Assembly: GCA_946557105.1 (NCBI GenBank) | Contig: CAMNSZ010000014.1 | Location: forward strand, 1-64,000 | Length of the DNA: 64,000 bases | Source of the DNA: an uncultured Lachnospiraceae bacterium | Lineage (GTDB): Bacteria > Bacillota > Clostridia > Lachnospirales > Lachnospiraceae | Direction: 5' to 3' | In this document: piece by piece, positions 23,586 to 32,472 of the stretch | Layout of the letters: each line of letters starts with the position of its first letter | How positions within the stretch are numbered: the first letter of the stretch is position 1 | Notes under the pieces: model-generated | Seen by the model: only the letters and a program-made list of their open reading frames with translations | The model's database searches: none | Told to the model about the DNA's origin: nothing | Made by a program: the position numbers and the translations under genes

Positions 23586-23622
23586 AAAATTAAGATTCTT
23601 TCTATTAAAATTAAGATTCTTT
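23586..23622. repeat. Two 16-bp direct repeats
   Basis: AAAATTAAGATTCTTT occurs at 23586-23601 and again at 23607-23622. The second copy spans the stop codon of the peptidase gene. It could be a slippage duplication that extended the end of that gene. Confidence 0.7.
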
Positions 23623-24465
23623 AGAAAACTTTAATTTTCGTATATCCATACCATATACCTGCACAACCTCCAAAAGCGGACTGTCAAATAAGTTCTGCGG
23701 TGTCACCACCCTCCCGCCGTTGCTGTCCAAATTATATCCGTAATGCATATACGAGTACCATACAAGATGTGCGCATTGCGTTCCGGCAACTTCCTCCTGT
23801 GAGGGCATTGTCAGGATACCCGCCATAAGCCGGTAAGGAATTCCGGCAAGATGTGCCGCGGCATACTCTGCAATCTGCTGTCTTTCCTCCTTTGTCGCGC
23901 CCCTTAAACGCAGTACTGCAAAGGAAGGATACTTTCTCCAGTGCTCCAAGGACATAACAGCGGAATCACTGCCAAGCACCCGCGCCTCCAAGGTTTGCCT
24001 GTTTTCTGCATCTACCACTATACCCGCATGCCCAACCCTCCAGCCCAACACATGGCAGTTAAAGGTTATTAAAATATCCCCGTTTTCCACCACCGGTATT
24101 TCTACCAATAAATCCTCCGATGAACAAACCTGAATTTCCTCCCTGCTTATAATGGTATTAGGCTCGCAGCAAACCTTCGCTTCTTTAAAAAAATCCTGCT
24201 GCAGTTTACTGATTCTTTCATAATCGCCCCTTGTTATCAGCTCGTCTATCGCCGCTTTTCCTAAGCCGGTCTGGCAAAATAAATGAATATATTCCTCCTC
24301 CGACAATTCCTTCTTTCTCAGATAAGCTTCTAAATCCTCCATAGGATATTCCGGTGTATAATGCGCCCTTTTCTCCGCAGCCGCCGTCCAAAAGCCCAGC
24401 AAAACACCCAAGACAATAACGCTGCCCACAATTTTGAATAACCTTGCTTTTACCGTATTTTTCAA
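23611..24465 (-). CDS. Membrane-anchored YiiX/NlpC-P60-superfamily cysteine peptidase
   Basis: A 284-aa protein with one N-terminal transmembrane segment at about 11-30, then a helical region. A YiiX-like permuted papain-fold domain follows. Its marks are GDILITFNCHVLGWRVGHAG, with a likely catalytic His in GHAG, and later GTQCAHLVWYSYMHYG, with a likely catalytic Cys. Such enzymes cut amide or lipid-linked bonds outside the cytoplasm; the substrate is unknown. The start is TTG at 24465 with GAGGAAGA upstream. It lies downstream of the flagellar operon, separated by a strong terminator. Confidence 0.7.
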   Translation of the reverse strand: MKNTVKARLFKIVGSVIVLGVLLGFWTAAAEKRAHYTPEYPMEDLEAYLRKKELSEEEYIHLFCQTGLGKAAIDELITRGDYERISKLQQDFFKEAKVCCEPNTIISREEIQVCSSEDLLVEIPVVENGDILITFNCHVLGWRVGHAGIVVDAENRQTLEARVLGSDSAVMSLEHWRKYPSFAVLRLRGATKEERQQIAEYAAAHLAGIPYRLMAGILTMPSQEEVAGTQCAHLVWYSYMHYGYNLDSNGGRVVTPQNLFDSPLLEVVQVYGMDIRKLKFSKES

Positions 24466-24523
24466 TCTTCCTCTTCCAGCCCTGTTTTTTATAAATCATC
24501 TCCAAATCCCAAAAAAATATGCA

Positions 24524-24551
24524 AAAATGCCACTCAAAAGAGTGGCATTTT
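24524..24551. terminator. Terminator at the end of the flagellar operon
   Basis: A perfect 12-bp stem (AAAATGCCACTC / GAGTGGCATTTT) with a 4-nt loop ends in T-runs on both strands, 16 bp after the last flagellar gene. Confidence 0.85.
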
Positions 24552-24566
24552 CATATGACTAATTTA

Positions 24567-25040
24567 TTAATGCTTACTGTCCATAAATTGCGGCGGTACA
24601 AAACCGGAACCGCTCATATTCTTATAGTAATCGTAAGCTGCCTTTGAGGATTTGCGACCGTCGCGGATACCCGCGCGCTCTCTTGCAAAATATTCTTCAA
24701 CCAGCTTTTTATTACGCTCTTCCTGCGCCTGCACGGAGACACCCAGCTCCGTTACTTCAGTAACCTTCTGCTTTAGCACCCTAATCTGCTCTGCATATTT
24801 TTCCCTGTTTCCCTTTAATTCTTCGGAAAGTCTGGCATACATAGCTTCAAAGCCCGAATCCAGCTTTAGAAGCTTCTCGATCAACTGCCCCTTTTGCTCC
24901 ACGGCTTCATCAAAGCTATCTAAGTCCGCACGACCGCCCAAAAAACTCTTTTCCTGTTCAGTGTTATATTTTTGAATTTCCTTTAACACCTCCAGTTTTT
25001 TATCAAGGCTTTCCGCAAGAATATTTAACTGACTTTCCAT
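24567..25040 (-). CDS. FliT/FlgN-like flagellar export chaperone
   Basis: A 157-aa, almost entirely alpha-helical protein. It has two long predicted coiled-coil stretches (about 1-60 and 65-125) and a flexible C-terminus. Sequence identity to named families is low. The call rests on helical character and position: its ATG overlaps the fliS stop (TAATG), the usual place of fliT, the FliD chaperone. Expressed with flaG, fliD and fliS. Confidence 0.55.
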   Translation of the reverse strand: MESQLNILAESLDKKLEVLKEIQKYNTEQEKSFLGGRADLDSFDEAVEQKGQLIEKLLKLDSGFEAMYARLSEELKGNREKYAEQIRVLKQKVTEVTELGVSVQAQEERNKKLVEEYFARERAGIRDGRKSSKAAYDYYKNMSGSGFVPPQFMDSKH

Positions 25041-25426
25041 TATGCAGTTCCTTTCTCTTTGTTAAGACGTATAACTTCTTTCCATGTATCGCGCATGGAG
25101 CGCAGATGAGTAGTCACTTCTTCGAGAATTTCCTTATCCTTTTTCAGATTCGCTTCTACCAGACGCTGCTCCAAATATACATAAACACGCTCAAAGTCCT
25201 GCGAAACCTCATACTTCATATCCAATGTCTGACGGAAATAGTCCACGATTTTCTGCGCCTTAACGATATTGGTATGGGCCTTTTCAACATCCTTCTGTTC
25301 CACTGCCGCCATTGCAATATTACAAAACTTAATAGCACCTTCATAAAGCATCAAGGTAAGCTCTGCAGGAGAAGCCGTTAATATTTTGCTGTTATTGTAT
25401 TGTGCATAAGCATTAGGCAATGCCAT
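25040..25426 (-). CDS. fliS: Flagellin export chaperone FliS
   Basis: A 128-aa four-helix chaperone that holds flagellin unfolded for export. Family signatures are YAQYNNSKILTASPAELTLM, LYEGAIKFCNIA and AQKIVDYFRQTLD. ACGGAGG precedes the ATG. It lies between fliD and the fliT-like gene. No flagellin gene is in the window, so hag/fliC is elsewhere. Confidence 0.96.
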   Translation of the reverse strand: MALPNAYAQYNNSKILTASPAELTLMLYEGAIKFCNIAMAAVEQKDVEKAHTNIVKAQKIVDYFRQTLDMKYEVSQDFERVYVYLEQRLVEANLKKDKEILEEVTTHLRSMRDTWKEVIRLNKEKGTA

Positions 25427-25444
25427 ATTGTTACCTCCGTTTTA

Positions 25445-27460
25445 TCAGCCGCCAAGCAGACTTGTTACGGCGCTAGCGTTACTCTGCATCTTTGCCAAAG
25501 CCGACTCCATAGACGCAAACTTGGCGTACCATTGATCCTCGTAAGCGTTCAGTTTTTTCTCCAGCTCTTTAATCTTACTGGTGTAATCGTCATAGTCCTC
25601 CTTCATCTTCTTATCCTCATAAAGAGTATAGGAGGAGCTGTATTCGGTTCCCTTCATCAGTTCACTGAGCTTGGAATACATATCCTTTGACAGCTTCGTA
25701 AAGAATGATACTACCGTATCCGGATCGTTTGCTATCATGCTCTTGAGCTTATCTGCATTACCTGCAGTGGCAGCGTCATCCGCATCTCCGTCGATATGAT
25801 ATGCATTTTTCTCATTGTCGGCAGCCGTAAAATAACTCAGTGTCTCAATTCCGAAACTGGAAAGATACATCTTATTGCCGTTTATGGTTATACCGGACAT
25901 CATGATTTCCTTCAGTGCGCTGGAAACGGTGCTAAGAGTGGAATCCTTGCGAAGAATGGAATCTTTTATCTTCTTCTCCCATTCCTCCACCTCGGAATCG
26001 GACATTGCATCCTTTTCCTCGTCAGTCAGGGGCTTATAACCCTTAGCTGCGTCCGCATTGTAAAGCTTATCCATCTGGTTGATGATTTCATTATATTCCT
26101 TAATGAAATTCTTTACCATGTCATAGATACCCTGCGTATCATCCTCAGTGGTAATAGTTACCACCTCGTTCTCCGCAGTGGTTGCGTTTACCGTAAGCGT
26201 CAGACCGTTTATATCAAAGGTATTACTATCGGAAACATATTCTACGCCGTTTAACGTAATCATGGCGTTATCGCCTTCCATCTTATTTGCCACTGTTTCC
26301 TTTAAGGTGCCATTTGCATATAAATCCTTAATCTGGGATGCGGCTGCAATTTCCTTCTGTACCTGCTCCCTGATAGTGCCTGCATAGGCATCCTTAATCT
26401 TGTAAATATCCTTGCCGTCCTGATCCTTACCGGTCGCTTCAAGCTTATTTGTTACAATATCGTCTAATTCCTGTGTGGTCTTTTCGTAGTTTGAAGACCA
26501 ATTCTTTAAGTCTCTGTAGGCCGCTTTTTCGTTTGCATTCTTAGAATCCTTAAGATTTGCAATCCTTTCCTTAACCCTTATCTTATCTTCATCGCTGAGC
26601 GGCTTGGTAATGTCAATATCTTTAAATAAAAGTGACTTATAAGATTTCAGCTGATCCAGCTGACTGTCGCGCTTTTCTACAAGGCTGTCCTTGCGGGCAA
26701 TCAAATTCTTCTCTTCAGTCTGTATTCTGCCTGCAATAACCTTCTCCGGATTATTGATAAGCTCGTCGTAATAATTCTGCTCCGTTGCCCCGTAAGTGCT
26801 GATGCCCAATGCCTCTAACATCTTGCAGCCGTTTACATCTCCTCCTACCAGCGCAAAATTCTGCTTTAATCCCGTAGATTTGGAGCTTACGAAAAATCTC
26901 TGATTTTTCTCATCAAAGGAAGCGTTGACGCCGGCATCACGCAAAGCGGTAGTAAAACCGTTAATTGTCATGTCCTTATCAATAACAATGGACTTTGTCT
27001 CGCCGTTCACCGTCAGGCTTATTCTGCCGTAACCATCTTCCTCATTAAAGTCTATACCGCTGTCAGCCAATACCTCCGTCAGCTTGCTGCTTCCCTTATA
27101 GTCTCCTTCAGCGCCCTTCAAGGTTCCGCCCGTAACATATGTGGGCTTTGCCAGACGGCTGATTTGAAGGCTTTGAACGCTGTTCACAGCCCCCTCACCC
27201 GTGATAACAGATACCACATTGGGGTTGGAAACCTTCGTCGTCTTTTTTATAAAGGAAGATTCAAAACGCATATTGCTCAGAGCGCCGTTGTAAAGCTTGA
27301 GTACCTGTGCATTCAGGCTCTTCCACGCCTCCTGCTTCCACTGATGCTTTTTCTGCGCCCTCTTGGTATCATCCACCTTAGTACGCTTTGCCGCGACCAG
27401 CTCTTGAATAATACTCTCTGTATCCATACCGGACATAAGTCCTGTCAGCCTCATAGCCAT
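25445..27460 (-). CDS. fliD: Flagellar filament cap protein FliD
   Basis: Filament cap that folds flagellin subunits at the tip, secreted through the flagellar type III system. FliD_N is at the start (RLTGLMSGMDTESIIQELV, then QSLQISRLA at about 105). The FliD_C region includes KNFIKEYNEIINQMDKLYNA, and the tail is helical and Ser/Ala-rich. At 671 aa it is larger than most, with a charged helical insertion at about 235-390 not assigned to a domain. AGGAGG lies 8 nt before the ATG at 27460. Confidence 0.94.
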   Translation of the reverse strand: MAMRLTGLMSGMDTESIIQELVAAKRTKVDDTKRAQKKHQWKQEAWKSLNAQVLKLYNGALSNMRFESSFIKKTTKVSNPNVVSVITGEGAVNSVQSLQISRLAKPTYVTGGTLKGAEGDYKGSSKLTEVLADSGIDFNEEDGYGRISLTVNGETKSIVIDKDMTINGFTTALRDAGVNASFDEKNQRFFVSSKSTGLKQNFALVGGDVNGCKMLEALGISTYGATEQNYYDELINNPEKVIAGRIQTEEKNLIARKDSLVEKRDSQLDQLKSYKSLLFKDIDITKPLSDEDKIRVKERIANLKDSKNANEKAAYRDLKNWSSNYEKTTQELDDIVTNKLEATGKDQDGKDIYKIKDAYAGTIREQVQKEIAAASQIKDLYANGTLKETVANKMEGDNAMITLNGVEYVSDSNTFDINGLTLTVNATTAENEVVTITTEDDTQGIYDMVKNFIKEYNEIINQMDKLYNADAAKGYKPLTDEEKDAMSDSEVEEWEKKIKDSILRKDSTLSTVSSALKEIMMSGITINGNKMYLSSFGIETLSYFTAADNEKNAYHIDGDADDAATAGNADKLKSMIANDPDTVVSFFTKLSKDMYSKLSELMKGTEYSSSYTLYEDKKMKEDYDDYTSKIKELEKKLNAYEDQWYAKFASMESALAKMQSNASAVTSLLGG

Positions 27461-27476
27461 AGTTATATCCTCCTAC

Positions 27477-27902
27477 TTATCTCTTTTCATCCACCATAAT
27501 GCCCGCAAGCTCCCATACCTTGGCAATCATATCCAAAGTCTTCTCCGGCGGAAGCTCTCTGATAACCTCCTTGGTGTTACGATCCACAATCTTGATTGTC
27601 ACCCGATGGGTATCCTCGTGAATGCCAAATACGGCTTCGGAATGCGCCATATTTTTATTCAGCTTCTCTACAGCCTTGCGAATCTGCTCATTGTTCGCCT
27701 GCTCCTGACCCTGCTCTGACGAGTTGCCGGCTTCGCCTTTATTCTGCGCATTCTCAACAACACCGATAGTCTTATCTACACTATCCACTGCCTGAGCAGC
27801 CTGCGACGCGGGAGCCTCCGTCTTCTCCGTCTGTACATTCCTTTGGGGCACTGCGTTCTGTGCCTGTACACTCATTACTCCTGTTAATGCTTCTATTGCC
27901 AT
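27477..27902 (-). CDS. flaG: FlaG family flagellar protein
   Basis: A 141-aa protein with a disordered, Gln/Glu-rich N-terminal half and a compact C-terminal FlaG domain at about 75-141 (VEKLNKNMAHSEAVFGIHED, TKEVIRELPPEKTLDMI). FlaG influences filament length in some bacteria, but its molecular role is not settled. The ATG at 27902 lies 8 nt after GGAGG. It is the first gene behind the internal sigma-28-like promoter. Confidence 0.9.
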   Translation of the reverse strand: MAIEALTGVMSVQAQNAVPQRNVQTEKTEAPASQAAQAVDSVDKTIGVVENAQNKGEAGNSSEQGQEQANNEQIRKAVEKLNKNMAHSEAVFGIHEDTHRVTIKIVDRNTKEVIRELPPEKTLDMIAKVWELAGIMVDEKR

Positions 27903-27973
27903 TTCAGCCACCTCCATGTGAAATATTAATATATTTTTTTGAAATCCATTCCAAAATCAAGCTTCTATTCCTT

Positions 27974-28000
27974 TTATCGGTATATACTCGTAAAAAATTA
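27974..28000 (-). promoter_or_regulatory. Sigma-28-like promoter for flaG-fliD-fliS-fliT
   Basis: On the minus strand, TAAT (27997-28000), 15 bp, then ACCGATAA (27974-27981). This has one mismatch in each half of the consensus TAAA-N15-GCCGATAA. It starts exactly where the csrA terminator ends. Confidence 0.7.
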
Positions 28001-28034
28001 AGAGGAGGGCGCAAAAAATTTGCGTCTTCCTCTT
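28000..28034 (-). terminator. Terminator after csrA
   Basis: A long stem with two mismatches (AAGAGGAAGACGCAAA paired with TTTGCGCCCTCCTCTT) is followed on the minus strand by AATTTTTT. It separates flgM-csrA from flaG-fliT. Confidence 0.75.
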
Positions 28035-28038
28035 GTAT

Positions 28039-28257
28039 TTATCCCAACAAATCCTTTAATGCTTCTATTCCGTCTACATTGACAGCCTCTTTATTGGACT
28101 CCTGAATCTGCAGGTAGACCTCCTTGCGGTATACCGGCACCTCCCTTGGCGCCGTAATGCCGATTTTCACCTGATCTCCTTTAACCTCCAGTATTGTCAC
28201 TTCCACATTGTTGTTAATTATAATTGCCTCGTTCTTTTTGCGTGACAAAGCCAGCAT
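28039..28257 (-). CDS. csrA: Translational regulator CsrA
   Basis: A 72-aa RNA-binding protein that represses translation of target mRNAs, in Bacillus chiefly flagellin. It starts MLALSRKKNEAI and contains the conserved APREVPVYRKEVY RNA-contact strand. The ATG at 28257 follows GGCGGGTG. An in-frame GTG three codons earlier is less like the family. The start overlaps the fliW stop region, so the FliW-CsrA pair is coupled: FliW binds CsrA and relieves repression. Confidence 0.96.
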   Translation of the reverse strand: MLALSRKKNEAIIINNNVEVTILEVKGDQVKIGITAPREVPVYRKEVYLQIQESNKEAVNVDGIEALKDLLG

Positions 28258-28258
28258 T

Positions 28259-28717
28259 TTATTCACCCGCCTTTCTTTCCTGCAGGATTTCGTATATAGG
28301 GAATTTCACCGGATATAAGCTTCCGTCCACTATAATCTGGCATGCCCTATGCTCCTCCACATTGATAATAATGGGCCCCTGCAGATTCACACTCATCTGT
28401 GTCAGGTCGGAGGGTATGCTCGCCGTTACCAACACTAAAATATTATCCCCGTTCAGATTGCCCGCGCTTAACAACAGCTCGTCGTCAACCTCGGGATTAT
28501 AATCCGGCTTTACTATAAGGGGATCCAGCACGGGCATGGCAAAGCCGGGCTCCTCTATGGACTGCAGGAACCGGATTCCAACGCCGGTTCCCTTCTCCTC
28601 ATCGTGTAAGAGAGTAAAACGTTTCATATCCGGAAAACCTATGATTCCGTTTTCAAACGTGATAATCTTGTCGTCCGAAATTTCAATTTCCCCAAAAATC
28701 CTAGTGTTAATCTTCAT
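28259..28717 (-). CDS. fliW: Flagellar assembly factor FliW
   Basis: A 152-aa partner of CsrA and flagellin. FliW binds either flagellin or CsrA, giving partner-switch control of flagellin synthesis. Family sequences are FENGIIGFPDMKRFTLL and the C-terminal INVEEHRACQIIVD. An AGGAG site precedes the ATG at 28717. It is separated from flgL by 136 bp containing a short GC-rich inverted repeat near 28802-28815, but no strong promoter. Confidence 0.95.
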   Translation of the reverse strand: MKINTRIFGEIEISDDKIITFENGIIGFPDMKRFTLLHDEEKGTGVGIRFLQSIEEPGFAMPVLDPLIVKPDYNPEVDDELLLSAGNLNGDNILVLVTASIPSDLTQMSVNLQGPIIINVEEHRACQIIVDGSLYPVKFPIYEILQERKAGE

Positions 28718-28853
28718 TGTTGCTCCTGTCTGCCCATTTCGTCAGGCTCTCGTATTAGATAGGCTAAATTCAAAAATTTATTGTCAATATATTTTAAGTC
28801 TGGGCGCAGCGCCCCAAACGGCGCCTCACATAACGCTTCGGAGCGCAGAAAGC

Positions 28854-30425
28854 TTAAATAAAGTTAAGCAGAGTAGACTTCATAACCTTTCCTGCAGCCA
28901 GAAGAGCCGCTTCGTATGTCATTTCCGCGCTCTTTAACTGAATAACCACTTCCGTGATATCAATATCCTCATTCTCGCTCTTCAACGTTTCAAATGTCGT
29001 CTTCTGGTTCTGCATACGGTTTTTTATCAGGGTAAGCTTACTGCTTCTGGTGCCGCAGTTGGTGGTACACAGATTTGCATCGTCAAGATAACCCTGAAAA
29101 GTGGTAATTCCCCTCTCAAACATCTTTTGACATTTGTCCTTGGCAAGAGTGAGCGCCTTATTGGCAGCATCCAGCTGTGTCTGTAAAATTTTCGCATCAT
29201 CTCCGTTGGCGGTGGTAAGCATCTTTTCCAAATTTGCCTTTACTCCCTCCAAATCCAGAACCGACTGCATAGAATCCACCAAATCATCAACCGTTCTGCC
29301 TATACCATGCTGAAAACACTCGTCTGCCGTAGAATTCACACGGATTGTCTGATTAAATCCTACATCATACTCTATCTCCTGCTTTTCTACCTTGCCGCTT
29401 GTATATTCCTCATTATAAACAATTCCCTCGCTCTCACAGCGGAAATAATGCTCGGGTCTTAAATCTCCCTTGCTCCAATGCTCCTTCTGGTATGTCACAC
29501 GTATTTCCGATTCATCCTCCACGGTAGCTACGTCATCCTTGGTTGCCATCAGAGTTTCATAGCGATTTTTTCCCAAGAGAAGCTCTCCTGTTTCCGGCAC
29601 ATAAATCAAAGCATCATCATCCTCGGCCGCTTTCGTATAAGGATCGTCATAGGAATGCATCTGCTTTATTTCACCGCTTATACTGCCGTCCTGATTGGTT
29701 GTCGGCCATGTTACCCACTCATAGCCGGTACCGTCCGCCTTTTTCTGCTGAAAGCTGATGGAAGGGGTTCCCCCGTCGGTACAATCGTCATATGCCAGCC
29801 TGATGCGGTAGGCTTCCACTGCAGATATTTTTTCCTCGTTGATATCCGCCATACCGGAACCTGCATCATTGAAATTGCCGGAATTCAAATCGAGAAGCTT
29901 ATCCGTGTTCACCTTTGTAATGGAATCTATCGCGCTGCTGTCTATCTGCTCTAAAATTTCGTAGCCTTTTGTCTCTTCCTTGGCAAAGCTCAGCGAGGTA
30001 TCGGTGCGATATCCCGTAAAGACATACCTTCCTGCATAATCCGCATCGCCCGTGCTGTAAACCTCATCGCCAAGCGCCTTGAGCTGTTCCAGAATAATCT
30101 CGCGGTCCGTAGTTTTTAAATCACCGTTGGAACCCTTTTCACATTGCCCTATCATATTAGTTATAATCTGTGTCAAATTCTTAAGGGCGCCCTCGGTAAC
30201 ATCCAGCCAGCTCTCTGCATCGGGAATATTTTTGCTGTAATACTGCGTCACTTCCGTCACACTGCTTCTTAAACGCAGCGCTCTAATAGCCACCACGGGA
30301 TCGTCCGAAGGCCGGTTCACCTTTTTCTGCGTAGACATCTGGGTACTCAGCTTATCCTGATATATTTTGTTTGTGTTAATGTTGGACAGATTATTTTTCT
30401 GCATAATCTTATTCGTAATTCTCAC
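28854..30425 (-). CDS. flgL: Flagellar hook-filament junction protein FlgL (HAP3)
   Basis: Junction protein joining FlgK to the flagellin filament. The N-terminal flagellin-like helix starts MRITNKIMQKNNLSNINTN. The C-terminal helix ends MTYEAALLAAGKVMKSTLLN. At 523 aa it is much longer than the roughly 300 aa common in the family. The extra length is a central variable region (about 150-380) likely exposed on the surface. The start is GTG at 30425 with AGGTGGG 8 nt upstream. Confidence 0.92.
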   Translation of the reverse strand: MRITNKIMQKNNLSNINTNKIYQDKLSTQMSTQKKVNRPSDDPVVAIRALRLRSSVTEVTQYYSKNIPDAESWLDVTEGALKNLTQIITNMIGQCEKGSNGDLKTTDREIILEQLKALGDEVYSTGDADYAGRYVFTGYRTDTSLSFAKEETKGYEILEQIDSSAIDSITKVNTDKLLDLNSGNFNDAGSGMADINEEKISAVEAYRIRLAYDDCTDGGTPSISFQQKKADGTGYEWVTWPTTNQDGSISGEIKQMHSYDDPYTKAAEDDDALIYVPETGELLLGKNRYETLMATKDDVATVEDESEIRVTYQKEHWSKGDLRPEHYFRCESEGIVYNEEYTSGKVEKQEIEYDVGFNQTIRVNSTADECFQHGIGRTVDDLVDSMQSVLDLEGVKANLEKMLTTANGDDAKILQTQLDAANKALTLAKDKCQKMFERGITTFQGYLDDANLCTTNCGTRSSKLTLIKNRMQNQKTTFETLKSENEDIDITEVVIQLKSAEMTYEAALLAAGKVMKSTLLNFI

Positions 30426-30442
30426 AGGTTATCCCACCTTTC

Positions 30443-32443
30443 CTAGACTCCCGTCTCCAAAATCAATCTATCATAAATTTCCGTCAACGTCTGTATCATT
30501 TTAGATGCAAGATTATATCCGTTCTGATACCTTACCAAATTCACTGCCTCCTCGTCCTCGTCCACGCCGGAAATGGAAATTCTCTGCATGTCGATGGAGC
30601 CTGCAATATCGTGAAAGCTCTGGTAGAAAATATTTGCCCGTTCGGCGTTCAACGCCACGTCAGACAAAATGCACTGTAAAAACTCGGAAGCAGAACATCC
30701 TCTGAAGCTCATCTTATCCTTGTTGTTTACCATGTCCTTCAAGGCGTTCAGCAAATCGTCCTGCTCTACGCCGTCGCCCTGCTTAAATTTATTGGCAAGC
30801 AGGGAGGGATCAAGCTCCATTGCGGCAAGGATGGTAAAATTCTTGGCCGTTAAACGATAATAGCTGTCATCGGCCGTAGTTACCTTCATGGAAGCCGCCT
30901 CTTTCGCCTTCTTTAAAGCATCCGCCTCAGAGAGGGCAGGATCCGCTTTCATATATTCCGACTTCAGTTCCTCTACCTTTTGTTTATATGCTTCATATGT
31001 AAAAGTATCGTACCGCATACCATCCGGAAATCCAAACTGCTTATCATCCGTCGTCATATTGCCGGTAAACAGCATTGTTCCCGGATTATTGCTGGAATCA
31101 TATCCCGAAGTCAGGATATCATTGAATTTCTGCGAGAAGGTACGAAGCCACTCGTTCATCTGGTTCATATAATAAGGAATTCCCTGATAACTCAGACTCT
31201 CGCCTATGCTTGCTTCCTTGCCGATACGGTCGTTTGTCAATCTGGAAGGATTCTTGGTCTTATCCGACAAAGTAAAGGTGTAGCTATAAACCGCGTTGCC
31301 GTTATCGTCATAGGTCAGGCTGCACTCCCATGAATCATAGTAAAATTCTTGATTTCCTAAGCTGATTATACCGCCTTGATCCGACAAATTACATTTATTT
31401 AAGTCCTTCAGGTAATGCTTCTCCACCTGAATGGTCACCGTATCCTTCGCACCGTTGTCGGTTGTGCCGACTGCCGTCACCTCGCCGGTAAAATTCTCTC
31501 CGTTGTTACCGTCGCGCATCTGTACCAGACCGCGGAGGGCGCCCCCCATTGCCCCACTATAGAGATTAAATCTCTGACCGTCCTTCCACTGTATTTCATA
31601 GAGCCCGTCAATATCCGTCTGATTCACTTTTTCATAGGCGGTTCTCGCTACGCACTCAAGCCCCCTGTACTCATTTCCGTCCACCAAAAGCTGTCCTCCG
31701 GCAATCTTCACCAGAAAACGGGTGCCCCCTGTTTCTCTTTCAGGGTAATTGGTGTCTGTAATGGGTGTTTCCTTTGTCTCCACGTCCACAATCTCAGACA
31801 GCTGATCCAATAAAAGCGTTCTTCTGTCACGCAGCTCGTTAGCCTTCATGCCGGAAAGCTCAATAGTATTAATCTGCTTGTTCAGAGTTGCAATCTCTCC
31901 CGCCAAAGAATTGATTTCATCTACCTTTAGCTTAATCTCCTGATTCACGTCCTTCTGCATAGATTCAAGGTTGCCGGCAAGTCCGTTAAAATACTCGGTC
32001 AATGCGCCTGCATAGCCCACAAACTGGGATTTTGCAGTGTCGCTGCTGGGATCCTTTAAAAGCTCCTGCATACCGGTTATCATAAACTGATCAAAAACGG
32101 TTTTGAAGCCTGCATTTTTACCGTTGTCGTCAAAGTAGGACTCAACCTGCTTCATATAGTACTGTTTCATACTATGTTCCCCGACCTTGGCATTATTATC
32201 CCAATATCTGCCGTCGTAAAAATCATCTCTGATACGCTCTATGGCAAGAACCTCAACACCCGCGCCCGCACAGCCGTAGGTCTGAAAAACCCGCAATGCA
32301 TTGGACGCCTGCTGTGTCACCTGCTGTCTGCTGAAGCCCTCTGTCTGCACATTAGCAATATTATTGGAGGTGGTATTCAGTGCGGCGTTGCTTGCCAGCA
32401 GCCCCGTGTATGCAATATTCAGTCCAAAAAATTGTGATGGCAT
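30443..32443 (-). CDS. flgK: Flagellar hook-associated protein FlgK (HAP1), copy 1
   Basis: A 666-aa junction protein. The rod-type N-terminal motif is NIAYTGLLASNAALNTTSNN, followed by VQTEGFSRQQV. The C-terminal motif is EEAVNLVRYQNGYNLASKMI. AAGGAGG precedes the ATG. It follows a second, shorter FlgK gene by 29 bp. The two share only the terminal domains; the middles differ, including a region here with NDILTSGYDSSNNPG. Confidence 0.92.
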   Translation of the reverse strand: MPSQFFGLNIAYTGLLASNAALNTTSNNIANVQTEGFSRQQVTQQASNALRVFQTYGCAGAGVEVLAIERIRDDFYDGRYWDNNAKVGEHSMKQYYMKQVESYFDDNGKNAGFKTVFDQFMITGMQELLKDPSSDTAKSQFVGYAGALTEYFNGLAGNLESMQKDVNQEIKLKVDEINSLAGEIATLNKQINTIELSGMKANELRDRRTLLLDQLSEIVDVETKETPITDTNYPERETGGTRFLVKIAGGQLLVDGNEYRGLECVARTAYEKVNQTDIDGLYEIQWKDGQRFNLYSGAMGGALRGLVQMRDGNNGENFTGEVTAVGTTDNGAKDTVTIQVEKHYLKDLNKCNLSDQGGIISLGNQEFYYDSWECSLTYDDNGNAVYSYTFTLSDKTKNPSRLTNDRIGKEASIGESLSYQGIPYYMNQMNEWLRTFSQKFNDILTSGYDSSNNPGTMLFTGNMTTDDKQFGFPDGMRYDTFTYEAYKQKVEELKSEYMKADPALSEADALKKAKEAASMKVTTADDSYYRLTAKNFTILAAMELDPSLLANKFKQGDGVEQDDLLNALKDMVNNKDKMSFRGCSASEFLQCILSDVALNAERANIFYQSFHDIAGSIDMQRISISGVDEDEEAVNLVRYQNGYNLASKMIQTLTEIYDRLILETGV

Positions 32444-32472
32444 TTTACTTTTCCTCCTTCAATACATGCATT

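Noticed and set aside
28735..28800. TTGACA on the minus strand between fliW and flgL as a promoter
   Set aside because: No -10 element at 16-18 bp; the nearest candidate is about 20 bp away and weak.
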